Source: K23-9 sp964460665 (lineage in GTDB: Bacteria; Planctomycetota; Planctomycetia; Pirellulales; Pirellulaceae). From it: 6,768 nt of DNA. This document shows, one piece after another, positions 1 through 6,678 of this stretch (the first letter of the stretch is position 1; each line of letters begins with the position of its first letter). The position numbers and the translations under genes were made by a program. Under the pieces are notes generated by a model that ran no database searches, was not told the origin of the DNA, and was given only the letters and a program-made list of their open reading frames with translations. The stretch spans positions 1 through 6,768 of the forward strand of contig CAYWSL010000291.1 of assembly GCA_964460665.1 (NCBI GenBank), in the 5' to 3' direction.

Positions 1-1334
1 CGTCGGCAGCAGAATACGCATTTAAGAATCCGCTGGCCGCCAAACCACCGCATTTCGCTCCGAAAGCGAAGACCGTGATCTTTTTGTTCATGTACGGCGG
101 TCCAAGTCACATCGACACGTTCGACTACAAGCCCAACATGAAAGGCATGGACGGCAAAACTGTCGACGTCAAAACATTTGGGCGCGGCGGTCACAAACCG
201 GGCGGCCGCATCGTCGAACCTCGCTGGGATTTCAAACAGCATGGCGAATGCGGCAAATGGGTCAGTTCTTTGTTCCCCAATTTGGCCAAGCACGTTGATG
301 ACATCACGTTCTTGAATTCGATGACCGCTGATTCACCGATTCACGGTTCAGCGATGTTGATGATGAACAGCGGCAGGATCCTTTCGGGAAGCCCCGCGAT
401 GGGATCTTGGGTCAACTACGGCTTGGGCACCGTCAACGATAACTTGCCCGGATTTGTCGTGATGCTGCAACCGGTAGGTGGCCCCATCAGCGGCGCGAAA
501 AACTGGAGCAGTGGGTACATGCCAGCGACTTATGCCGGAACGGTATTCAAAGGCAAAGGCGCACCGATTTTGGACTTGAATACGCCCAAGGATTTGCCCG
601 AGGGCGTGCAGCGTCAGTTGATCGATTCGATTCAGTCCGCCAACAACCGCCACTTGGCCACGCACGGCGGCAACAGCGATCTGGCGTCCCGAATCGCTAG
701 CTACGAATTGGCTTACAATATGCAGTCGTCCGCGCCCGAGGCGGTCGACTTGGGGCAAGAAGATCAACGAACGCTAGAAATGTATGGCGTCAACAAGGAC
801 AAAACCGATGACTTCGGTCGCCGCTGCCTGATCGCCCGGCGACTGGCCGAACGTGGCGTGCGATTCATTCAGCTGTACAGCGGCGGAGCCCACAACGACG
901 ACAACTGGGACGCGCACGGCGATTTGGAAGTCAACCACAACAAACATGCGGGAGCCACCGACCAACCAATCGCCGCGCTGCTGACCGACTTGAAAGAACG
1001 CGGCATGTTGGATGAAACACTTGTCGTTTGGGGCGGTGAGTTCGGGCGGCAGCCGACAGCAGAATACGCCAAGGGATCCGGGCGCGACCACAATTCCTAC
1101 GGCTTCACCATGTGGATGGCCGGCGGCGGGATTAAAGGTGGCATCAGCTACGGCACGACCGACGAACTGGGTTCCAAAGCGGTCGAAAATCCGCTGCATG
1201 TCCGAAACTTGCACGCCACGATTTTGCATCAAATGGGCTTAGACCCAAATCGACTGTCGTACTTCTACAGCGGCTTGGACCAACGCTTAGTCGGTGTCGA
1301 AGACGTCCAACCGATCCACGACATCATCGCTTAG
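1..1334 (+). CDS. DUF1501 domain-containing protein (5' end outside window)
   Basis: The frame is open from base 3, so the true start is upstream. GTG at 75 is internal: the residues before it (…NPLAAKPPHFAPKAK) are the usual lead-in of this family. The visible part is 443 residues; probably 30-50 are missing, normally including a Tat signal peptide. Family motifs are YGGPSHIDTFD (93-125), GGAHNDDNWDAH (882-917), WGGEFGRQP (1029-1055) and GRDHN (1080-1094), and it ends with a normal TAG. DUF1501 proteins are related to the alkaline phosphatase/sulfatase superfamily and abound in planctomycetes, often beside DUF1549/DUF1553 cytochrome-like genes. Their reaction is not established, so I assign none. 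The His/Asp-rich motifs fit a metal-binding, exported hydrolase-like protein, which is inference. The sulfatase starts 51 bases downstream on the same strand, so co-transcription is plausible. The family call is firm; the function is open. Confidence 0.94.
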   Translation, partial: SAAEYAFKNPLAAKPPHFAPKAKTVIFLFMYGGPSHIDTFDYKPNMKGMDGKTVDVKTFGRGGHKPGGRIVEPRWDFKQHGECGKWVSSLFPNLAKHVDDITFLNSMTADSPIHGSAMLMMNSGRILSGSPAMGSWVNYGLGTVNDNLPGFVVMLQPVGGPISGAKNWSSGYMPATYAGTVFKGKGAPILDLNTPKDLPEGVQRQLIDSIQSANNRHLATHGGNSDLASRIASYELAYNMQSSAPEAVDLGQEDQRTLEMYGVNKDKTDDFGRRCLIARRLAERGVRFIQLYSGGAHNDDNWDAHGDLEVNHNKHAGATDQPIAALLTDLKERGMLDETLVVWGGEFGRQPTAEYAKGSGRDHNSYGFTMWMAGGGIKGGISYGTTDELGSKAVENPLHVRNLHATILHQMGLDPNRLSYFYSGLDQRLVGVEDVQPIHDIIA

Positions 1335-1341
1335 AAAAATG

Positions 1342-1360
1342 TAGACCAGGACCTGGTCTA
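1342..1360. repeat. Perfect 19-bp palindrome between DUF1501 and sulfatase genes
   Basis: TAGACCAGG, a single A, then CCTGGTCTA: both 9-base arms match exactly. As RNA it would form an 8-bp stem with a 3-base loop. It begins 8 bases after the DUF1501 stop and ends 25 bases before the sulfatase start. No T-run follows, so a classical intrinsic terminator is unlikely. It could be an operator, an mRNA-processing or attenuating hairpin, or a dispersed extragenic palindrome. It shares the 10-mer CCAGGACCTG with the palindrome at 2840-2857. Confidence 0.7.
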
Positions 1361-1385
1361 TGCGTCGTCTTGCTATGGCAAAGTT

Positions 1386-2798
1386 ATGAAAACGCTCTCG
1401 CTGCTGTTCCTGTGTACGGCTCTTTTGTGTCCGCAACTCTGGGCCGCCGATCGGCCTAACGTTCTGATCATCATGGCCGATGATTGCACCCACAATGATC
1501 TGCCGATGTACGGTGGCGAAAATGCCAAGACGCCAAACTTAGAAAAGTTGGCCAGCCAAGGGCTAACGTTCAACCGCGCCTACCTTGCCGAAGCCATGTG
1601 CCAGCCCTGTCGCGCTGAACTGTACAGTGGCTTGTTTCCAATGCGAAACGGATGCAACTGGAACCACTCGGCCAGTCTTCCCGAAACGACCAGTATGCCA
1701 CAGCACCTGGGTAAACTTGGCTACCGTGTCGGGCTGGCTGGAAAAGTTCATGTTGGGCCGCAGAAAGCGTTTCCATTTGAAAAGGTCGACGGGTTCGATA
1801 AAAGTTGCGTGCGCGACCCGACGAAAGCACATGACTTGAACGCAGCTTCGCAATTCATGCAGCGCGACGATCAGCCGTTTTGCCTGGTCGTTGCTCTGGT
1901 TGAACCACACGTGCCGTGGGTGATGGGCGACGCGTCGGTGTATCCGCCCAAGAAGATCAAGCTACCGCCCAACATCGCATCGACACCTAAGACACGTGAA
2001 GCCTTCGGGCGATACCTGGCTGAGATCACTTATATGGACGGGCAAGTTGGCGAATTGCTGCAGGCACTGGATGCTAGCGGCAAAGCAGACGACACATTGG
2101 TATTGTTCAGTTCCGAGCAAGGTTCGCAGTTCCCAGGTTGCAAGTGGACCAATTGGGACACAGGTTTGCACACCGCGCTGATCGCGCGATGGCCGGGCGT
2201 GGTTCCGGTAGGAAAGCGAACCAACGCGATCGTTCAGTACGCAGATGTTTTACCGACGCTGCTGGATACTGTAGGCGGGCAAGTCAGCGAAGGCCAATTC
2301 GACGGCAACAGTTTCCTAGCGGTGCTGAAGGGCGAAACCGATTCGCATCGAACGTTTGCCTACGGAACTCATAACAACGTTCCCGAAGGGCCGCCGTATC
2401 CGATTCGTACCGTGACCGATGGTGAGTACCGATACATCCGCAATTTGCGTCCTGAAAACCTGTATATCGAAAAGCACTTGATGGGTATTCGTGGCGACGG
2501 ATCGTTGAACAATCCGTACTGGCAGCAATGGATGTTTGATTCTGAATCCAATCCACAAGCCTACGCGTTAGTTCAGCGTTACATGCGACGGCCAGCCGAA
2601 CAGGTTTATCACACGGCAAGTGATCCGTATGAAATGAATAATCTGGCCGACGATCCAAAAGTTGCCGATATCAAGTCCAGGCTAAGCGCCGAACTGGATC
2701 GCTGGATGGCTGCCCAAGGCGATCCGGGAGCCGAGCAAGACACTGCCGAGTCGCACCAAGCTGCGAAAAAGGGAAAGCACCGCTTTCGTCCACAGTAG
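1386..2798 (+). CDS. Secreted sulfatase, type I formylglycine family, variant active site
   Basis: A 470-residue type I sulfatase, a usual length for the family, hydrolysing sulfate esters or sulfamates; in planctomycetes the substrates are mostly sulfated polysaccharides. Residues 1-20 are a hydrophobic signal peptide ending LWA, so the enzyme is exported. PNVLIIMADD gives metal ligands D32-D33. The formylglycine motif is C72-Q-P-C75-R76 followed by AELYSG; it fits C-x-P-x-R, but Cys stands where Ser or Ala is usual. GLAGKVHVG (K120, H122) and EPHVPW (H175) are further active-site elements. The second metal motif, normally Ser-Asp-Asn/His-Gly, reads SSEQG (E244, Q245), with K253 after it. 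The last 30 residues are polar and basic, probably disordered. The maturation enzyme is not in the window. ATG 1386 directly precedes the signal peptide and has no strong Shine-Dalgarno. Family certain; exact substrate unknown, a heparan-sulfatase-like activity being one possibility. Confidence 0.95.
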   Translation: MKTLSLLFLCTALLCPQLWAADRPNVLIIMADDCTHNDLPMYGGENAKTPNLEKLASQGLTFNRAYLAEAMCQPCRAELYSGLFPMRNGCNWNHSASLPETTSMPQHLGKLGYRVGLAGKVHVGPQKAFPFEKVDGFDKSCVRDPTKAHDLNAASQFMQRDDQPFCLVVALVEPHVPWVMGDASVYPPKKIKLPPNIASTPKTREAFGRYLAEITYMDGQVGELLQALDASGKADDTLVLFSSEQGSQFPGCKWTNWDTGLHTALIARWPGVVPVGKRTNAIVQYADVLPTLLDTVGGQVSEGQFDGNSFLAVLKGETDSHRTFAYGTHNNVPEGPPYPIRTVTDGEYRYIRNLRPENLYIEKHLMGIRGDGSLNNPYWQQWMFDSESNPQAYALVQRYMRRPAEQVYHTASDPYEMNNLADDPKVADIKSRLSAELDRWMAAQGDPGAEQDTAESHQAAKKGKHRFRPQ

Positions 2799-2839
2799 TT
2801 CACTGGCGCATCTATAATCGACACCCTAGGGGCAGACCG

Positions 2840-2857
2840 GCCAGGACCTGTCCTGGC
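2840..2857. repeat. Intergenic palindrome sharing CCAGGACCTG core
   Basis: GCCAGGAC, two bases CT, then GTCCTGGC: perfect 8-base arms, 42 bases after the sulfatase stop. The strong GC stem could protect or end the sulfatase transcript, but no T-run follows. Its CCAGGACCTG core (2841-2850) recurs in the palindrome upstream of the sulfatase (1346-1355), so the gene is bracketed by related palindromes. It may be a dispersed repeat or a protein-binding site. Confidence 0.65.
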
Positions 2858-2899
2858 GCCGCATTACTCTCTTACGCCTCTATCGGATTGCCGAGAGTC

Positions 2900-3040
2900 T
2901 TGACGGCTTGTTGATTTATTTGCGTGGCATATTTCTGTGAGCCGCTGGCGCTAGCCACGGGCCTCGAAGGGTTGCGTTATCACCACAAGGCCCGCGGCTA
3001 GCGCCGTCGGCTCAGTAAATCAACAAACCGTTGACGGCTT
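2900..3040. repeat. 10-bp direct repeat TTGACGGCTT flanking the inverted repeat
   Basis: TTGACGGCTT lies at 2900-2909 and 3031-3040, bracketing the nested inverted repeat. It could be a target-site duplication left by insertion. However, the left copy overlaps the outer arm by seven bases and the right copy by one, so the ends of the element cannot be fixed from one copy. Confidence 0.45.
2903..3031. repeat. 129-bp nested inverted repeat, MITE/REP-like
   Basis: Two nested pairs of arms. The outer pair is 2903-2918 (ACGGCTTGTTGATTTA) against 3016-3031, with 15 of 16 bases complementary. The inner pair is the 26 bases 2939-2964 (from GAGCCGCTGG to ACGGGCCT) against 2988-3013, with 23 of 26 complementary. 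The 23-base centre is unpaired. The 10-mer TTGACGGCTT occurs at 2900-2909 and again at 3031-3040, overlapping the outer arms by a few bases. There is no coding sequence inside. The layout is that of a small non-autonomous element or a paired extragenic palindrome. I recall similar GGCGCTAGCC-type repeats in many Rhodopirellula intergenic regions, unverified here. It lies directly upstream of the sulfite oxidase gene. Confidence 0.8.
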
Positions 3041-3087
3041 CCGCTACACACTTTCGCATCGATGACTTTCTATCAACCAAGCCGAGC

Positions 3088-4281
3088 ATGAAAAATTTTG
3101 ATCTTTCACGTCGTGACATGTTGTTGGCGACGACTGGAATCGCAGTCTCTCAGGTACTGAGTTCTGGCGGCCGAGTGCTCGCCGAATCGCCCGATCCGCT
3201 TGGCAAAGAACTGATCTTTCGCACGACCGATCCGCGCAACGCTGAGCCGACACTGGACAACTTGGTGAAGTCGTGGATTACGCCTGTCAAGCATTTCTAT
3301 GTTCGATCGCACGCGCCAAATCCAAAGATTGATATCGGCAGGTTCGAACTTTCCGTCGAAGGGAAAGTCCGCAAACCATTGAAGCTCTCCTTTGCCGACC
3401 TTTCGCGTTTAACCAGTCACACGATCACAGCAACGCTGACCTGTGCCGGTAACCGCCGGGCGGAATTTAACCGCGAAGGGAAAGTCGGCGGCGTGCAGTG
3501 GGGGCCTGGCGCGATTGGCAATGCCACGTGGACCGGCGTCGCGCTGTCTGATGTCTTGAAGCAAGCCGAAGTCTTGGAAGACGCCAAGCACGTTTGGTTC
3601 GAGGGACTAGACGAAATCGAAAAAGGTGGCGGAATCATTCCGTTCGGTGGTTCGGTTCCACTACCCAAAGCCATGATCGCTGTCGAAGGCGACAACAAAA
3701 CCCCCGGCGCGATGCTGGCGCACAAGATGAACGGTCAGCCACTAAGCCCAGACCACGGCTACCCGCTGCGAACGATCGTGCCCGGCTACGTCGGCGCCCG
3801 CAGCGTCAAATGGCTTGGCAAGATCATTGTCAGCGACAAGCCGTCGCCCAATCACTACCTGGCGAACGCTTACAAAGTGGTCAACAAAACCGACCCCATC
3901 GACTGGACCGAATCGGGACCGATCTATCGTTTCCCGATTAACGGCGCGATCGCCACACCAGAAGGAGGCGCGACCGTTTCACCGGGACCGATTTCGCTAA
4001 GTGGATACGCGCTGCCAACCGGACGCGCCGACAGCACTGTAAAACAGGTGATGATCAGCGCCGACGGCGGGGACACCTGGACGAAGGCCAAGCTAACCGG
4101 GCAGTCGTCTGAGTACTGCTGGCAACTTTGGAACGCCACCATCAACGTCAAAGCAGACACCACTTCACTGATCATGAAGGCGTTTGATACCAGCGGCGGG
4201 TTCATGCCAAGCCGAGTGCCATGGAACGCCAAAGGCTATCTGCAAAACAGTTGGTACCGAATGCCAATCAAAGTGATGTAA
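3088..4281 (+). CDS. Tat-exported sulfite oxidase-type molybdopterin oxidoreductase
   Basis: A 397-residue enzyme of the sulfite oxidase family, which oxidises sulfite to sulfate in the periplasm, usually passing electrons to cytochrome c. I chose ATG 3088 because it begins a clear Tat signal: SRRDML at 7-12, a hydrophobic stretch, and a cleavage site VLA at 30-32. An upstream in-frame TTG at 3031 would lie in the repeat and bury this signal. The molybdopterin domain spans about 45-250 with HFYVRSHAPNP (R73), TCAGNRR (C119, the molybdenum-ligating Cys) and the GYPLRTIVPGYVGARSVKW block (224-242). Y262 in NAYK aligns with the catalytic Tyr of animal sulfite oxidase. The C-terminal dimerisation domain covers about 280-397. 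There is no heme domain and no cytochrome gene nearby, so the electron acceptor is unknown. The gene lies 289 bases after the sulfatase, behind two palindromes, and may have its own promoter. Confidence 0.93.
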   Translation: MKNFDLSRRDMLLATTGIAVSQVLSSGGRVLAESPDPLGKELIFRTTDPRNAEPTLDNLVKSWITPVKHFYVRSHAPNPKIDIGRFELSVEGKVRKPLKLSFADLSRLTSHTITATLTCAGNRRAEFNREGKVGGVQWGPGAIGNATWTGVALSDVLKQAEVLEDAKHVWFEGLDEIEKGGGIIPFGGSVPLPKAMIAVEGDNKTPGAMLAHKMNGQPLSPDHGYPLRTIVPGYVGARSVKWLGKIIVSDKPSPNHYLANAYKVVNKTDPIDWTESGPIYRFPINGAIATPEGGATVSPGPISLSGYALPTGRADSTVKQVMISADGGDTWTKAKLTGQSSEYCWQLWNATINVKADTTSLIMKAFDTSGGFMPSRVPWNAKGYLQNSWYRMPIKVM

Positions 4282-4282
4282 A

Positions 4283-4365
4283 ACTGCCGGTGATCGCGCC
4301 GTCTTTGTTGCTTTGTAGCGGAATGATGACTTGACGAAGCACTGCGGCGCGGGAGAGACGGCAGT
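4283..4365. terminator. Three-tier imperfect hairpin between convergent genes
   Basis: Three nested arm pairs are visible: ACTGCCG (4283-4289) with CGGCAGT (4359-4365), CGCGCCG (4295-4301) with CGGCGCG (4345-4351), and TGCTTTG (4309-4315) with CGAAGCA (4335-4341, one G-U pair). Small internal loops separate them, around a 19-base central loop. It starts two bases after the sulfite oxidase stop and ends 33 bases from the end of the opposing ABC gene. It may end or protect transcripts from both sides. No T-run is present, so Rho-independent termination is not shown; it could also be a decayed palindromic repeat. Confidence 0.5.
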
Positions 4366-4397
4366 GTTAGGAATTCGCCATATCAAATTGCAACCAG

Positions 4398-6419
4398 CTA
4401 AGCGCTACGCCGCATTTCAACGCCGCAGAGGCTTTGGTAGAAACGGTTGCGTGCGAAGAGGTCTTCGTGGTTGCCACTGTCGGCTACCTTGCCGGCTTCG
4501 ATCACCGCGATGCGATCGGCCATGGCTAGGCTGCTTGGTCGGTGCGTGATCATCACGCCGGTACGATCGACCAAGAACTTTTCCAACGCTTGATGGATCA
4601 GCTGTTCGCTTTCCATGTCGATCTGGCTGGTTGCTTCGTCCAATATCAAGATATCAGGGTTTCGCAAGAATGCGCGGGCCAATGCGATTCGCTGCATCTG
4701 TCCGCCAGATAGTCGCATGCCTCCAGCGCCCAAAACGGTTTGATAACCGTCAGGTGTTTTTCGCAAAATAAAGTCGTCTGCAAACGCCATCTTTGCGACG
4801 CGCGCGACCGCGTGCGAATCCGCGCCGGGACTGCCGTAGCGGATGTTGTTTTCAATCGTGTCGTCAAACAAGATCGTACGCTGTGTCACCAAGGCGATGC
4901 GTTTTCGCAGGTCGCGTGTTCGCATTTGACTTAGCGGTGTGTCGTCCAGCATCACGGACCCAGCTTGTGGATCATCGAATCGGCACAACAAACTGACGAT
5001 CGTACTTTTGCCGCTGCCGTTCGGGCCGACGATCGCAATCGTTTCGCCATGACGAATCGTTAGGTCGATTTCTCGTAAGACCACCGGTCCAGATGGATAC
5101 TGGTAGGTGACGTTAGCAAACTTGATTTTGCCATGCGGGCGAACGGGGCTCTGAGGATTCGTGGGCTCTTTGACACGGATCGGTTGGTCGATAATTTCGT
5201 AGACGCGTGTTGCTGCTGCCACACCACGTTGTAGTCCTGCCCAGACGTCGGCAAGTTTACGAGCCGGATCGGACGCTCCGATTAGGAACGCAAAGAACAG
5301 CAAGACTTGACCACGCCCAAGCGGTTCGAAGCACATCCGCATGCCAAGCAGATGAGTCTTTCCGTTTAAGACAAGGTAACCGCCAGCCAAGATCGCCAGG
5401 CTAACCGTGATCATACCCAGCATTTCGCTGCTGCTGCGAGCGAGTGTGTTGTATAAAGCCATCTTCATGGACTTCATGAAGTACGCGTTCGTGCCGCGGC
5501 TAAAACGAGCCCGCTCGAACGCTTGCGTATTGAACGCTTTGACGACGCGAATTCCAGCGAAGGAATCATTCAACAGTCCGTACAGCTGGCTCATTTCTTC
5601 CATCGCTCGGCGGCTGGCGCGGCGAATGGCACGGCTCAGGTGTTGCATCACGATGCCAACGATTGGCGTCACGACCAAAACCAACAGCAGCAGCCGTGGG
5701 CATACGACGGCAGCACCACCGATACAGACAACCAATTTCAGTGGTTCGCGGACCATTTTCCCAAGCAACACTGTCACGCCGGCTGACGTGATAGCGACAT
5801 CATTGGTCAATCGCGCAGTCAGGTCGGCTGACCCGTTTTCGCCAAAAGAATCCAGGTCCAAGTGCAGCGCTTTGCGAAAAAAGATCGCCCGCAAGTCGAC
5901 GGCGGTTCGTTCAGCGACGTACTGGACGGTCAGCATGTTGGCCAGCAACGCAAACAGCTTGATTGCTGTGCACACCAACAAGAAGCCGATGATCAGCCCC
6001 AAGGTCGCAAACGGTGTTTCCGGAGCGTACTGGGCGATCCATGGTTTCATCTTGGACAGTCGCTCGGTGGACTTGTTGATCAAGTCCTGTTTTTCGTGAG
6101 CAACTTCTAAGTCCCATTCGGTTCCGCGCCGTGCTTCGGGCGTCGGCGCAGCAGCCAGTTCCTTTTCAAGGAATAGGATTTGTGCTTCAAGTTCCTGGGA
6201 TCGTTCTTCGGCGTCGGTGAATTTGGACTCGGACCACTGATGCAGATTCTTGCCGTCAAAAACGATATCGATAAGCGGGTAGAGCGCACCGATGTTGGCT
6301 CCCCACAGGACCGCAATGATCATGGAGGAAACGAGGATCCCGATCAACGACCAATATCGTCTCGCGGCGATTCGAAGGACTCGGCGGAATTGATTCATTT
6401 CCTGGACTAGGTCATCCAT
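4398..6419 (-). CDS. MsbA-like ABC exporter, fused permease and ATPase
   Basis: A 673-residue half-transporter with an N-terminal membrane domain and C-terminal ATPase, expected to act as a homodimer that moves lipids or other hydrophobic compounds across the inner membrane. Hydrophobic segments lie near 24-50, 137-162, 225-258 (two spans), 332-352 and 369-383. The ATPase runs from about 430 with Walker A GPNGSGKST (465-473), Q-loop Q513, signature LSGGQ (570-574), Walker B ILILDEA (590-596, catalytic E596-region Glu followed by Ala), D-loop SQID (598-601) and switch H626, so it looks active. An unusual insert of about 85 residues (52-136) between the first two membrane segments holds two charged helices split by a Pro-rich turn. 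ATG 6419 gives the full first segment; residue 8 is a possible later start. No strong Shine-Dalgarno is seen. It converges with the sulfite oxidase and has no operon partner here. Cargo is unknown; lipid A or glycolipid export is a guess. Confidence 0.94.
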   Translation of the reverse strand: MDDLVQEMNQFRRVLRIAARRYWSLIGILVSSMIIAVLWGANIGALYPLIDIVFDGKNLHQWSESKFTDAEERSQELEAQILFLEKELAAAPTPEARRGTEWDLEVAHEKQDLINKSTERLSKMKPWIAQYAPETPFATLGLIIGFLLVCTAIKLFALLANMLTVQYVAERTAVDLRAIFFRKALHLDLDSFGENGSADLTARLTNDVAITSAGVTVLLGKMVREPLKLVVCIGGAAVVCPRLLLLVLVVTPIVGIVMQHLSRAIRRASRRAMEEMSQLYGLLNDSFAGIRVVKAFNTQAFERARFSRGTNAYFMKSMKMALYNTLARSSSEMLGMITVSLAILAGGYLVLNGKTHLLGMRMCFEPLGRGQVLLFFAFLIGASDPARKLADVWAGLQRGVAAATRVYEIIDQPIRVKEPTNPQSPVRPHGKIKFANVTYQYPSGPVVLREIDLTIRHGETIAIVGPNGSGKSTIVSLLCRFDDPQAGSVMLDDTPLSQMRTRDLRKRIALVTQRTILFDDTIENNIRYGSPGADSHAVARVAKMAFADDFILRKTPDGYQTVLGAGGMRLSGGQMQRIALARAFLRNPDILILDEATSQIDMESEQLIHQALEKFLVDRTGVMITHRPSSLAMADRIAVIEAGKVADSGNHEDLFARNRFYQSLCGVEMRRSA

Positions 6420-6437
6420 GACAAGGTTTTATGCGTC

Positions 6438-6455
6438 GTCGAAATCATTTTCGAC
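6438..6455 (-). promoter_or_regulatory. Hairpin in the leader of the ABC exporter gene
   Basis: GTCGAAA, a TCAT loop, then TTTCGAC: a perfect 7-bp stem with a 4-base loop, 18 bases upstream of the exporter start. It would lie in the 5' leader of the mRNA and could affect translation or mRNA life. It could equally be an 18-bp operator. Nothing shows which, and chance is possible. Confidence 0.4.
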
Positions 6456-6650
6456 TTACCAGCGGGCGGCAAACGCACAGGAGACTCGTTTGTAGCGAAG
6501 TCACAAAGCACCCACCAGCCGAATATCAGTCGTGATGCTAGCAAGAGGGGCGCACGTGTCGGGTTCCACTGATCCCTAAAGAGATCGTCCGGCTTATGTT
6601 TCACGAGCAAGTCTACTTTTCAGATACGATTCTTAAACATGTGAAAGCCA

Positions 6651-6678
6651 GCCACTCAGTGGCGACAGGTTGTCGCCA
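6651..6678. repeat. Two overlapping hairpins upstream of the ABC exporter
   Basis: GCCACT-C-AGTGGC (6651-6663) is followed at once, sharing four bases, by TGGCGACA-GGT-TGTCGCCA (6660-6678, 8-bp stem with 3-base loop). The two cannot fold together completely, so they could be alternative structures. On the minus strand they lie 230-260 bases upstream of the exporter start. They may be a terminator for a gene beyond the window or a dispersed palindromic repeat. Confidence 0.6.

Noticed and set aside
7..1069. 13-base repeat CAGCAGAATACGC at 7-19 and 1057-1069 within the DUF1501 gene
   Set aside because: Both copies encode AEYA in the same frame but in unrelated contexts. A single 13-base match is not far from chance in a window this size.
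1375..1389. Four-codon frame ATG GCA AAG TTA TGA overlapping the sulfatase start
   Set aside because: It looks like a leader peptide with start-stop overlap, but it is too short to support without a ribosome site or conservation.
2813..2818. TATAAT, a perfect -10 box, downstream of the sulfatase
   Set aside because: No -35-like hexamer sits 16-18 bases upstream, and it is 270 bases from the next start; a promoter cannot be claimed.
3031..3087. Extended start of the sulfite oxidase at TTG 3031
   Set aside because: The extension would begin in the repeat and place 19 polar residues before the Tat signal that starts at ATG 3088.
5407..6099. Plus-strand open frame of 230 codons inside the ABC gene
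   Set aside because: It lies wholly antisense to a well-supported exporter, its translation shows no family motif, and long antisense frames are common in GC-rich genes.
1359..6440. 11-base repeat TATGCGTCGTC at 1359-1369 and 6430-6440, both intergenic
   Set aside because: Several 11-base matches are expected by chance in a window of this length, and the copies differ in orientation to the nearest gene.
6407..6610. Minus-strand open frame of 67 codons overlapping the start of the ABC gene
   Set aside because: It has no recognisable domain, contains the leader hairpin, overlaps the exporter start by 13 bases in another frame, and has no supporting ribosome site.
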